From: an uncultured Clostridia bacterium
Lineage (GTDB): Bacteria > Bacillota > Clostridia > Oscillospirales > Ruminococcaceae
Direction: 5' to 3'
Assembly: GCA_947302065.1 (NCBI GenBank)
Contig: CAMYUO010000165.1
Span: forward strand, 1 to 5,301
DNA: 5,301 nt
The notes below the pieces were generated by a model. The model saw nothing but the letters and a program-made list of their open reading frames with translations, was not told the origin of the DNA and ran no database searches. Below are positions 1 through 5,197 of the stretch, piece after piece. The position numbers were made by a program, and so were the translations under genes. Numbering within the stretch: the stretch's first letter is position 1; each line of letters starts with the position of its first letter.

Positions 1-387
1 GGTCGCGTTGACCACGTTGGAGCCGTTCTTGGAATTGACCGCCAGCGGTTCCCCGTTCTCATCGTAGTACGTCAGCTCGACCGTCACGCGCGTGATACGC
101 AGCTCGCTGTTGTTGCGCACGGTGGTATCATACTGTGCACCGTAGCTCTCGGCATCGGTGCCTTCGTTATTGACCCAGTATTTTGAGATTATGGTATTGA
201 CGATATACTTGCTCGACTCCTGCGGGAGCGAGGCATCTATGGTGGTTGTGAACGGAGTATTTGCGTCGTGGTTGACCTTCAGCGTCAGCACGGCAAAAGC
301 CGCTGCGAGTGCGACAAGTGAGCCGAGTATGACGAATATGCCCATATGCTTGGTCCATCCGCGCTTTTTCTTCTTCTTTTTGTCCAC
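1..387 (-). CDS. Membrane-anchored protein with FxLYD-like extracellular segment (partial, 3' end beyond window)
   Basis: The minus frame starting at GTG 387 stays open for 129 codons to the window edge, so the C-terminus is missing. It begins with six lysines (residues 3-8), followed by one hydrophobic segment at about residues 16-36 (MGIFVILGSLVALAAAFAVL), giving a type II signal-anchor topology with the bulk outside the cell. Residues 86-117 contain VRNNSELRITRVTVELTYYD followed by ENGEPL. This matches the pattern of FxLYD-type secreted beta domains (V-x-N-x-S ... I-x-x-V-x-V ... YYDxxG), which is a family-level resemblance only. The start is supported by AAAGGTGGAG (394-403), 8 nt upstream. 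An in-frame GTG at 399 (MERPVDKKK...) is possible but poorly spaced. The antisense frame and the frame starting at ATG 421 are shadows. It probably has its own promoter (451-459) and lies downstream of the symporter terminator, so it is likely a separate unit. Function unknown. Confidence 0.75.
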   Translation of the reverse strand, partial: MDKKKKKKRGWTKHMGIFVILGSLVALAAAFAVLTLKVNHDANTPFTTTIDASLPQESSKYIVNTIISKYWVNNEGTDAESYGAQYDTTVRNNSELRITRVTVELTYYDENGEPLAVNSKNGSNVVNAT

Positions 388-450
388 AGGTCGCTCCACC
401 TTTCCGTAAAAACTTTTTCATAAATTACACTATCACAACATATCAGATTA

Positions 451-459
451 AGTATAGCA
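451..459 (-). promoter_or_regulatory. Extended -10 promoter for the membrane protein
   Basis: On the minus strand TGCTATACT (459-451) is an extended -10 element (TGn + TATACT). No good -35 hexamer is found 16-18 nt upstream, which fits an extended -10 promoter. Transcription would start near 444, giving a leader of about 57 nt before GTG 387. Confidence 0.45.
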
Positions 460-504
460 TATCGCAGCGGTCAGTTTGTTATAAATTTATTAAATTAACA
501 AAAG

Positions 505-531
505 AAAGACCGCAGTATTTTTGCGGTCTTT
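505..531 (-). terminator. Intrinsic terminator of the symporter gene
   Basis: AAAGACCGCA (505-514) and TGCGGTCTTT (522-531) form a perfect 10-bp stem with a 7-nt loop. Read on the minus strand it begins 12 nt after the symporter stop codon and runs into CTTTCTTTTGTTAATTT, a U-rich tail. Confidence 0.88.
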
Positions 532-542
532 GCTGAATTTGT

Positions 543-2108
543 TTATTCTGCATCTGCTGCGGCTGATTTTTCAGCGGCATAGCACTCAAACACTTTTTCG
601 GTATTTGCTTTATCCTCGGGTTTCTGCTTTGTGATGAGCGAAACGACGGGAACGACGATCAGACCGAAGAGCATTGCGAACGCACCTGCATTTATCGGTG
701 ATGCAAGGCTCAGACCGCCGATGGACTGCGGCAGGTCGAGGTTGCCCCATTTAAGTGTATACAGGCACATATGAACTACCGTGATGCCCACGCCGCAGAT
801 AAAGCTTGCCATAACGGCAGCCTTTGTTACGCCCTTCCAGAACAGACCGTACATGAACGGTGCGAGGAATGCGCCTGCGAGAGCGCCCCAGGAAATAGAC
901 ATCAGCGTTGAGATGACCGTTTGCGGATTTTCAAGTGTAATTACTGCGAGCACGACAGAGATGATAAGGAACATTGCAATGAACGCACGCATCGTTTTGA
1001 GTTCCTTTTTCTCGTCCATATTCTTTGAGAACGGCTTTACGAGGTCGATGGTCAGCGACGAGCTGGATGTGAGCACGAGCGACGAAAGCGTTGACATAGA
1101 TGCAGAAAGCACCAGTACGATAACTATGCCGAACAGCAGGGTAGGGAGCTTTTCCATCATATGCGGAACGATGCCGTCGAATCCGCCGACCGGGTTGCCC
1201 TTTGCATCGGCTTCGGTAAACAGCTTGCCGAATCCGCCGAGGAAGTAGCAGCCGCCTGCAACGACAACTGCGAAAAATGTTGAGACGATAGTACCTGTTT
1301 TGATAGCCTTATCGTCCTTGATAGCGTAGAATTTCTGCACCATCTGCGGCAGACCCCACGTACCGAGCGAGGTAAGGATAACGACGCCGACGAGGTTTAT
1401 CGGGTCGGGTCCGAAGAGGGTGTTGAGCGTGCCCGTGTTGCCCTTTGCATCGGGAGCTTCGCCCATGAGGTCGAGCGAGTTCACAAGACCGCCGTTCTCG
1501 CCGAGCACTGCGAACACGACAGCGATTATGCCGATGAGCATTATTATGCCCTGGAAGAAGTCGTTGAGGGCAGTTGCTTTATATCCGCCGAGGATAACAT
1601 AGATAGCTGTGAACACAGCCATACCGAGTATACAATACTTATAAGGGATACCGAAGCCTTTCTCGAAAAGCCTTGAAAGACCGTTATATACCGATGCGGT
1701 ATAGGGGATAAGGAACACGAAAACTATCAGCGCAGAGACTATCTTCAGAGTCTTTGAATTATAGCGCTTTTCAAAGAATTCGGGCATTGTTTTTGCCTCG
1801 ATATGCTTTGTCATTATCCTTGTTCTCTTACCAAGCACTAACCACGCCATCAGCGAGCCGATAACGGCATTTCCTATGCCGACCCACGTTGCTGCCACGC
1901 CGTAGCTCCAGCCGAACTTTCCTGCATAGCCTACGAATATTACAGCAGAAAAATAAGAGGTGCCGTAAGCGAACGCCGTGAACCACGGTCCTATGCCTCG
2001 CCCTCCCAGAACGAAATCGTTGACGCTTGCGGACTTTTTCTTATAAAACACACCGATGCCTATCATCAGCGCAAGATAGACCACAAGAACTATCCATCTC
2101 AGTACCAA
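543..2108 (-). CDS. Sodium:solute symporter (SSS/SLC5 family)
   Basis: A polytopic inner-membrane Na+-coupled symporter of about 13 hydrophobic helices, 521 aa, the usual length for the PutP/SGLT family. Family marks in order (numbering from TTG 2108): FVLGGRGIGPWFTAFAYGTS at about 32-51, the hallmark TM1/TM2 region; GGYKATALNDFFQG at about 174-187; GLPQMVQKF at about 252-260; and LSASMSTLSS at about 335-344. The last contains A336, S339 and T340, aligning with the Na2-site A337/S340/T341 of E. coli PutP. PutP Asp55 aligns with a tyrosine (Y52), so proline is not implied and the substrate is unknown. The longest ORF starts at GTG 2117, but the only good Shine-Dalgarno (AGGAG, 2117-2121) overlaps that GTG and sits 8 nt before TTG 2108, so I place the start there. 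It is monocistronic: its own promoter at 2251-2279 and a terminator at 505-531. The C-terminal tail (SAAADAE) is hydrophilic and cytoplasmic or periplasmic by helix count. Family call sure; substrate not. Confidence 0.93.
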   Translation of the reverse strand: MVLRWIVLVVYLALMIGIGVFYKKKSASVNDFVLGGRGIGPWFTAFAYGTSYFSAVIFVGYAGKFGWSYGVAATWVGIGNAVIGSLMAWLVLGKRTRIMTKHIEAKTMPEFFEKRYNSKTLKIVSALIVFVFLIPYTASVYNGLSRLFEKGFGIPYKYCILGMAVFTAIYVILGGYKATALNDFFQGIIMLIGIIAVVFAVLGENGGLVNSLDLMGEAPDAKGNTGTLNTLFGPDPINLVGVVILTSLGTWGLPQMVQKFYAIKDDKAIKTGTIVSTFFAVVVAGGCYFLGGFGKLFTEADAKGNPVGGFDGIVPHMMEKLPTLLFGIVIVLVLSASMSTLSSLVLTSSSSLTIDLVKPFSKNMDEKKELKTMRAFIAMFLIISVVLAVITLENPQTVISTLMSISWGALAGAFLAPFMYGLFWKGVTKAAVMASFICGVGITVVHMCLYTLKWGNLDLPQSIGGLSLASPINAGAFAMLFGLIVVPVVSLITKQKPEDKANTEKVFECYAAEKSAAADAE

Positions 2109-2116
2109 ACAAAACA

Positions 2117-2121
2117 CTCCT
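2117..2121 (-). promoter_or_regulatory. RBS that decides the symporter start
   Basis: AGGAG on the minus strand overlaps the GTG codon opening the longest frame, so that GTG cannot be its target. The spacing of 8 nt to TTG 2108 is ideal. Confidence 0.75.
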
Positions 2122-2207
2122 GTTCAATTGTGCATATTTTCGGGCATCTGCGCATATGATATATCAAAAGGATCACAAAGCCGAAGCATCACGCTCTTTA
2201 TCGGTTT

Positions 2208-2232
2208 AATGCTTTTATGCTTTTGCGCTTTT
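2208..2232. repeat. Three tandem 8-bp repeats in the symporter leader
   Basis: On the plus strand AATGCTTTT, ATGCTTTT and GCGCTTTT follow one another at 8-bp spacing. AAAGCATT at 2240-2247 is an inverted copy that could pair with AATGCTTT (2208-2215). The block lies at the very start of the predicted symporter transcript. A regulatory role is only a guess. Confidence 0.5.
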
Positions 2233-2250
2233 ACCCAATAAAGCATTTCA

Positions 2251-2279
2251 AGTATACTATATTACAATACAAAAGTCAA
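2251..2279 (-). promoter_or_regulatory. Sigma-A promoter of the symporter gene
   Basis: On the minus strand TTGACT (2279-2274) and TATACT (2256-2251) are separated by 17 nt. Transcription would begin near 2244, giving a leader of about 136 nt before TTG 2108. Confidence 0.75.
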
Positions 2280-2320
2280 TGCACTTTTTAGACAAATAAG
2301 GCAATTACTTTCCGTTCATT

Positions 2321-2353
2321 TTGCGCACTGCAATATGATTTTTTGCAGCGCAA
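2321..2353. repeat. Interrupted inverted repeat between divergent promoters
   Basis: TTGCG-CA-CTGCAA (2321-2333) pairs with TTGCAG-CGCAA (2343-2353): 6 bp plus 5 bp separated by a CA bulge, with a 9-nt loop. It lacks a T-tract on either side, so it is not a convincing terminator. It could be a protein-binding site or chance. Confidence 0.4.
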
Positions 2354-2406
2354 CAGGCGCAGACAGGCGTGTTTTAAGAACTTGAAGAAAAAATATAAAA
2401 AAGTGC

Positions 2407-2435
2407 TTGACAAGCAGGTGCGATTATGATATAAT
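2407..2435 (+). promoter_or_regulatory. Consensus promoter of tRNA-fMet
   Basis: TTGACA (2407-2412) and TATAAT (2430-2435) are separated by exactly 17 nt, with an extended -10 TGA at 2427-2429. Every element is consensus, as expected for a highly expressed stable RNA. Transcription should start near 2442, leaving a leader of about 19 nt for RNase P to remove. Confidence 0.92.
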
Positions 2436-2460
2436 AGTTAAGCACCAACACAAAGGATAT

Positions 2461-2537
<77 letters not shown>

Positions 2538-2542
2538 CGTAG

Positions 2543-2579
2543 ATACGCTGTTTGAGACAACTCAAGCAGCGTATTTTTT
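2543..2579 (+). terminator. Intrinsic terminator of tRNA-fMet
   Basis: ATACGCTGTTTGAG (2543-2556) pairs with CTCAAGCAGCGTAT (2561-2574) over 14 bp with one G-T wobble and an ACAA tetraloop. It is followed directly by TTTTT (2575-2579). It starts 5 nt after the tRNA CCA end. Confidence 0.95.
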
Positions 2580-2589
2580 GCCCGAAATC

Positions 2590-2623
2590 GCACTTTAGGG
2601 CACTATTTGGGCACTATTTTGGG
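2590..2623. repeat. Three helically phased direct repeats (candidate integrase arm sites)
   Basis: GCACTTTAGG (2590-2599), GCACTATTTGG (2600-2610) and GCACTATTTTGGG (2611-2623) lie head to tail with starts 10-11 bp apart, one turn of DNA. A degenerate inverted copy (TTTTGCCCGAAA, 2576-2587) adjoins them. Arm-type sites bound by the N-terminal domain of tyrosine integrases look like this and lie at this place, but binding is inferred. Confidence 0.5.
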
Positions 2624-2696
2624 AAAACTCGCTTTCATATGGTCGGAAACCCCTGTATATCTCCTCAGTTTTTAGTTTCATATTTTCATATAGCAA

Positions 2697-2721
2697 CAGC
2701 CGGACTTTTTCAGCCCGGCTG
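2697..2721. terminator. Hairpin after the toxin gene
   Basis: CAGCCGG (2697-2703) pairs with CCGGCTG (2715-2721) around an 11-nt loop that can add a further CT/AG pair. It lies 12 nt beyond the toxin stop codon on the minus strand. The T-rich flank (CTTTTCATTTCATT) is on the plus-strand side, so it may act in both directions or mainly block plus-strand transcription into the TA genes. The rest of 2624-2733 shows no gene. Confidence 0.5.
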
Positions 2722-2733
2722 CTTTTCATTTCA

Positions 2734-3072
2734 TTATTGTTCTGTGAGCCTTCTCAATATTGACGGATAATCCATCTTTCCGTTGAGCACACGATATATG
2801 ATGATCTTTTTTTCATCATCAAAGACACGGTAGAACATCAGATAATCTTCGATGACCGTCATTCTGTAACCGATTTTTGCAAGAGCTTCATCGGGAACAG
2901 TTATTGACATTCTGGGAAATGTCCCGAGCCGCTGCGCCGCCTGCTTCATTTTATCCTTGATCCTTATCGCACCGTTCTTGCTGCCCATCATCAGAAAAGA
3001 TGAGACTATCTCGTTCATATCCTGCACTGCTATCGGCAGATACTCGATCTTATAGTTTTCATTCAGCGCCAT
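2734..3072 (-). CDS. RelE/ParE-family toxin of a type II toxin-antitoxin system
   Basis: A 112-aa basic protein with the fold pattern of the RelE/ParE superfamily. It has YKIEYLPIAVQDMNEIVSSF at 7-26 (beta1-alpha1), LGTFP at 49-53, then GYR (68-70), YLMFYRVF (77-84) and IIYRVLNGKMDYPSIL (91-106), matching the family's R-x-x-x-x-x-YlvfY-x-v ... vlhgrxdyxxiL strand core. RelE relatives cut mRNA on the ribosome, whereas ParE relatives poison gyrase. The sequence alone does not decide which applies here, because no clear RelE catalytic set is visible. The start ATG 3072 lies 14 nt inside the antitoxin gene and has GGAGG at 3082-3086, 9 nt upstream, so the two are translationally coupled. It is co-transcribed from the promoter at 3360-3388. 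Placed between the tRNA and int, it probably stabilises the mobile element. Confidence 0.88.
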   Translation of the reverse strand: MALNENYKIEYLPIAVQDMNEIVSSFLMMGSKNGAIRIKDKMKQAAQRLGTFPRMSITVPDEALAKIGYRMTVIEDYLMFYRVFDDEKKIIIYRVLNGKMDYPSILRRLTEQ

Positions 3073-3328
3073 TTATCAGGTCCTCCATCATCTTATCGAC
3101 CTCATCGACGGAGTACGTCCTTGCACCGCTGAGTCTCTGTGCCTCGGCTTCGAGGAGCTTTTCACGCAGATTGAGCATTTCTTCACGGTATGAATATGCT
3201 TCCATACTCATCACAACAAGGTCACCCTCGCCGTTTTTGGTAAGGAAAACAGGCTGTTTGTTCTGCCTGCAGTATGAGGATATTTCGTTGTATTCGTTTC
3301 GCAAACTTGTTGAAGGCTTTATCATCAT
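3059..3328 (-). CDS. Phd/YefM-family antitoxin
   Basis: An 89-aa partner of the toxin. The N-terminal half carries the Phd/YefM signature: IKPSTSLRNEYNEISSYC at 3-20, PVFLTKNGEGDLVVMS at 26-41, then EAY. This forms the dimerisation and DNA-binding fold. The C-terminal half (LREKLLEAEAQRLSGARTYS at 54-73, then VDEVDKMMEDLI) is the helical tail that wraps the toxin. The longest frame starts at GTG 3337, but AAGGAGG (3337-3343) overlaps that codon and lies 8 nt before ATG 3328, so ATG 3328 is the better start (MMIKPS). In this family the antitoxin and its toxin complex repress their own promoter. The repeats inside the promoter at 3360-3378 are a candidate operator. The stop overlaps the toxin start by 14 nt, the usual antitoxin-first order. 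Confidence 0.92.
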   Translation of the reverse strand: MMIKPSTSLRNEYNEISSYCRQNKQPVFLTKNGEGDLVVMSMEAYSYREEMLNLREKLLEAEAQRLSGARTYSVDEVDKMMEDLINGAE

Positions 3329-3336
3329 ACAAGCCA

Positions 3337-3343
3337 CCTCCTT
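3337..3343 (-). promoter_or_regulatory. RBS that decides the antitoxin start
   Basis: AAGGAGG on the minus strand ends at 3337, overlapping the upstream GTG of the longest frame and 8 nt before ATG 3328. This moves the start three codons inward. Confidence 0.8.
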
Positions 3344-3359
3344 GATTTATTCTATACAT

Positions 3360-3388
3360 ATTATATCATTATTATATCGTTTTGTCAA
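3360..3388 (-). promoter_or_regulatory. Consensus promoter of the toxin-antitoxin operon, with repeated candidate operator
   Basis: On the minus strand TTGACA (3388-3383) and TATAAT (3365-3360) are 17 nt apart, with TGA making an extended -10. Start near 3353 gives a leader of about 25 nt. GATATAAT occurs twice, 11 bp apart (3378-3371 and 3367-3360), and the second copy is the -10 itself. This is a plausible site for antitoxin autorepression. Confidence 0.85.
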
Positions 3389-3415
3389 CGTTCTATGCTA
3401 TCAGGAAACAATATC

Positions 3416-3454
3416 AAGCAGCTGCACAGCTTTGTTTAAGCCATGCAGCTGCTT
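3416..3454 (-). terminator. Long hairpin after int
   Basis: AAGCAGCTGCA (3416-3426) and TGCAGCTGCTT (3444-3454) form a perfect 11-bp stem. An inner GCTT/AAGC stem (3429-3432 with 3438-3441) extends it. It starts 7 nt past the int stop codon and separates int from the TA promoter. The best T-tract (TTTTGTTTTTT) is on the plus-strand side; on the minus strand only TTGATATTGTTT follows. It is probably bidirectional and stronger on the plus strand. Confidence 0.7.
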
Positions 3455-3461
3455 TTGTTTT

Positions 3462-4874
3462 TTATGCCATTTGCTTTCTCAGTACGATGTCCGCTATGGT
3501 TTCCGCCGACTCGTTGTCGGACTCTTTCATTATGTGAGAATAGATGTCAAGCGTTGTGGTTATCTTTGCGTGACCGAGCCTTTTGCTTATCGCAGCTATG
3601 TCCATATTGCCGTGCAGCAGAAGGCTCGCCATTGTATGTCTGAATGCGTGGGGATTTATATGCCCCAGCTCATGCCTTTTAGCAAATGACCGCAGCCAGA
3701 TGTTCACCGAGTCGGGATTCATAGGCATTCCCTCGTATCCCGACCTCTCCTGGAAGAACAGGAACCCTGTGTTATGCCAGCGTGAGCCGTATGCTGTGCT
3801 TGTGGTGATGTACCATTTGCGGTATTCTCTCAAAAGCTGCATCGTTTCCTGCGGCAAGGTAATGTATCTTTCCGACTCCTCGGTCTTGGTGGTGTCCTCG
3901 TATATGCCTCTTTCTGATGTGTACAGCAGATTGAGATGTATGTGTATCCTGCTTTTCTCCCAGTCAACAGCGTCCCATTTAAGCCCCATTATCTCTCCCC
4001 GCCGTGCGCCCGTGATTATGAGCAGGTTTATCAGCGTTTTCCATTTCAGCGGTTCGTTTTCAAGGCATTTGATGATCCTTTCTATCTCCTCAAACTCAAA
4101 GTAATTGACCTTAGGTCTTTTGGTCTTGGGCGGTGTAGCCTTTGCCGCAGGATTGAACGGTATTATCATCTCCTTGTCTGCAAGGGCAAGAATGCTTGAT
4201 ATGAGTCTGTGATACTCCCTTATCGTCTTATTGGACAGCACGCTCTTGTCTCTTACCTTTATGAACAGCTTTGTCAGCGGCACGCCGAGAGTATCGCACA
4301 GCCGTTGTGCCTTTTCAAGAAGTATATTGCCGCCGTTTATCGCCGAGCGTATGGTCATCATACCCACGCCCGACTTTTTATGCAGTTCCTCCTGGGTGAT
4401 TTTCTTTGATTTGAGAAATTCCTTGAAGTCTACCCTTACCGCTGCCCTCTGGGCTGTTTTGCGTACACCTGTCTTTTCAAGGCTCTCGTAGAACACATTG
4501 AGCGTCTGCGGTCTGATCTCAGTCAGTCGCAGGTGTCCTATCTCGGTATTGATGTCCTTGAGCATTGCCTCATACCTTACCAGCGTTGAGTGCTTGACGC
4601 CTGCTCGCTCTTTCATTCTCATCGCATACTCCGAGTACGCTCTGAAGGTCTGTTTGCTGTCGGCAACATAGCCTTGCTTGCACTTCTTCTCAAACTCAAC
4701 AGCTGTTTCGTTGAGAGCCTTTGCGTTCTGTCTGTCGGACTTGTCAGGGTCGGGCTTGAATGTCATCTGATAGGGATTGAGCTTTTTGCCGTTTGCATCA
4801 TAGCCCTTGTTGACTCTGATCCTGTATGCGATTATTTCGCCCTTTTTGTTCTTTCTCGGTTCGATATATGCCAT
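3462..4874 (-). CDS. int: Tyrosine-type site-specific integrase with an inserted XRE helix-turn-helix
   Basis: A 470-aa recombinase that would integrate and excise the element at the tRNA-linked att site. Domains: residues 1-45, an AP2-like arm-binding domain (YRIRVNKGYDANGKKL); about 74-136, the first part of the SAM-like core-binding domain; 149-205, a Cro/CI-type HTH (LKSKKITQEELHKKSGVG, helix 3 MMTIRSAING, then RLCDTLGVPLTKLF); 214-245, the rest of the core-binding domain (NKTIREYHRLISSILALADK); and 259-465, the catalytic domain. All catalytic residues are present: R291 (TGARRGE), K330 (TKTEES), H409 and R412 (HAFRH), H435 (LGHAKITTT) and nucleophile Y445 (LDIYSH). It should be active. 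The length exceeds the usual 380-400 aa because of the insert. Start ATG 4874 has GGAGG at 4882-4886, 7 nt upstream; the frame is open further up to 5237 but only by overlapping xis. It is probably co-transcribed with xis, as no clear own promoter is visible. Confidence 0.95.
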   Translation of the reverse strand: MAYIEPRKNKKGEIIAYRIRVNKGYDANGKKLNPYQMTFKPDPDKSDRQNAKALNETAVEFEKKCKQGYVADSKQTFRAYSEYAMRMKERAGVKHSTLVRYEAMLKDINTEIGHLRLTEIRPQTLNVFYESLEKTGVRKTAQRAAVRVDFKEFLKSKKITQEELHKKSGVGMMTIRSAINGGNILLEKAQRLCDTLGVPLTKLFIKVRDKSVLSNKTIREYHRLISSILALADKEMIIPFNPAAKATPPKTKRPKVNYFEFEEIERIIKCLENEPLKWKTLINLLIITGARRGEIMGLKWDAVDWEKSRIHIHLNLLYTSERGIYEDTTKTEESERYITLPQETMQLLREYRKWYITTSTAYGSRWHNTGFLFFQERSGYEGMPMNPDSVNIWLRSFAKRHELGHINPHAFRHTMASLLLHGNMDIAAISKRLGHAKITTTLDIYSHIMKESDNESAETIADIVLRKQMA

Positions 4875-4881
4875 TTTATCA

Positions 4882-4886
4882 CCTCC
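4882..4886 (-). promoter_or_regulatory. RBS fixing the integrase start
   Basis: GGAGG on the minus strand, 7 nt before ATG 4874. It rules out the much longer upstream extension of the same frame. Confidence 0.85.
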
Positions 4887-4896
4887 GTTTTTTATC

Positions 4897-4923
4897 ACAA
4901 GGATACCACGAAGGTATCCTTGT
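4897..4923. repeat. Perfect 11-bp inverted repeat between xis and int (candidate operator or RNA hairpin)
   Basis: ACAAGGATACC (4897-4907) and GGTATCCTTGT (4913-4923) flank ACGAA. A further GTATCC follows at 4922-4927, so there are three half-sites. No T-tract follows on the minus strand (TTGTGATAAAAAACGG), so it is not a normal terminator. It lies about 10 nt upstream of the int RBS and does not cover it. It is suited to a dimeric HTH protein, or to a transcript structure affecting int expression. Confidence 0.7.
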
Positions 4924-4969
4924 ATCCACCCTATTGCTTTCAAATTAAGCTTTGCAACATACTTTTCTA

Positions 4970-5167
4970 CTAAAGCACCAACTCGCCGCTCAGGAATTTG
5001 TACAATGTATCCTTGTTGATAAGATATTTCTTGCCTGCCATAAGGCAAGGCAGCTGACCGCTTTTGCACAACTCCCTTACTCTGTATTCCGTAAGTCCCT
5101 GCACAAGCTTGGCGGCTTCCTTGATCGTCAGCATTGTTGGTTTGTTCGTGATCGTAATGTCTTTCAT
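4970..5167 (-). CDS. xis: Excisionase-family HTH protein (xis-like)
   Basis: A 65-aa protein with one winged-helix/MerR-like HTH of the excisionase type (HTH_17 pattern). LTIKEAAKLVQGLTEYRVRE (13-32) is the helix-turn-helix, CKSGQLPCLMAGKKYLI (34-50) the wing, and NKDTLYKFLSGE (51-62) the last helix. Such proteins bend DNA at att sites and tip the integrase toward excision. Two starts are possible: ATG 5185 (71 aa) has no good ribosome binding site, whereas ATG 5167 has AAAGGA (5177-5182) 9 nt upstream, so I choose the shorter form. It lies 95 nt upstream of int and 30 nt downstream of the preceding gene, suggesting one operon. The family name is clear; the role in excision of this particular element is inferred from adjacency to int. 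Confidence 0.85.
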   Translation of the reverse strand: MKDITITNKPTMLTIKEAAKLVQGLTEYRVRELCKSGQLPCLMAGKKYLINKDTLYKFLSGELVL

Positions 5168-5197
5168 TTGCTTTTTTCCTTTCATAATTCCATAAAT

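Larger units (their letters stand above)
2109..2460. other. Divergent intergenic region between symporter and tRNA-fMet
   Basis: A 352-bp AT-rich non-coding region. It holds the symporter leader (about 2109-2244) with short tandem repeats, the symporter promoter (2251-2279, minus), an imperfect inverted repeat (2321-2353) and the tRNA promoter (2407-2435, plus). No coding frame has a ribosome binding site. A short plus-strand frame (2027-2209) is antisense to the symporter start and is not supported. Confidence 0.7.

Noticed and set aside
158..409. 83-aa plus-strand frame
   Set aside because: It is antisense to the membrane-protein gene, its phenylalanine run is only the complement of the lysine codons, and it has no ribosome binding site.
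167..421. 84-aa minus-strand frame starting MKKFLRK at ATG 421
   Set aside because: It overlaps the membrane-protein gene in another frame, shows no coherent domain, and stops early. The frame from GTG 387 gives a lysine-rich start, a membrane helix and an FxLYD-like segment.
781..1248. 155-aa plus-strand frame inside the symporter gene
   Set aside because: It is antisense to a conserved transporter, with a composition reflecting the reverse of hydrophobic codons and no recognisable domain.
2590..2623. CRISPR array
   Set aside because: The repeats are about 11 bp with no spacers between them, and no cas gene is present.
2552..2770. 72-aa plus-strand frame after the tRNA
   Set aside because: It begins inside the tRNA terminator, crosses the repeats and the toxin-end hairpin, and lacks a ribosome binding site and any domain.
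3000..3689. 229-aa plus-strand frame across the TA genes and the int end
   Set aside because: It is antisense to three well-supported genes and crosses a promoter and a terminator hairpin; its protein shows no family pattern.
3583..4491. Several plus-strand frames (3583-4104, 3936-4199, 4209-4409, 4231-4491)
   Set aside because: All are antisense to the integrase, whose catalytic residues fix the coding strand.
3462..4874. XerC/XerD-type housekeeping recombinase
   Set aside because: The AP2-like arm domain, adjacent excisionase-type gene and tRNA neighbour point to an element integrase rather than chromosome-dimer resolution.
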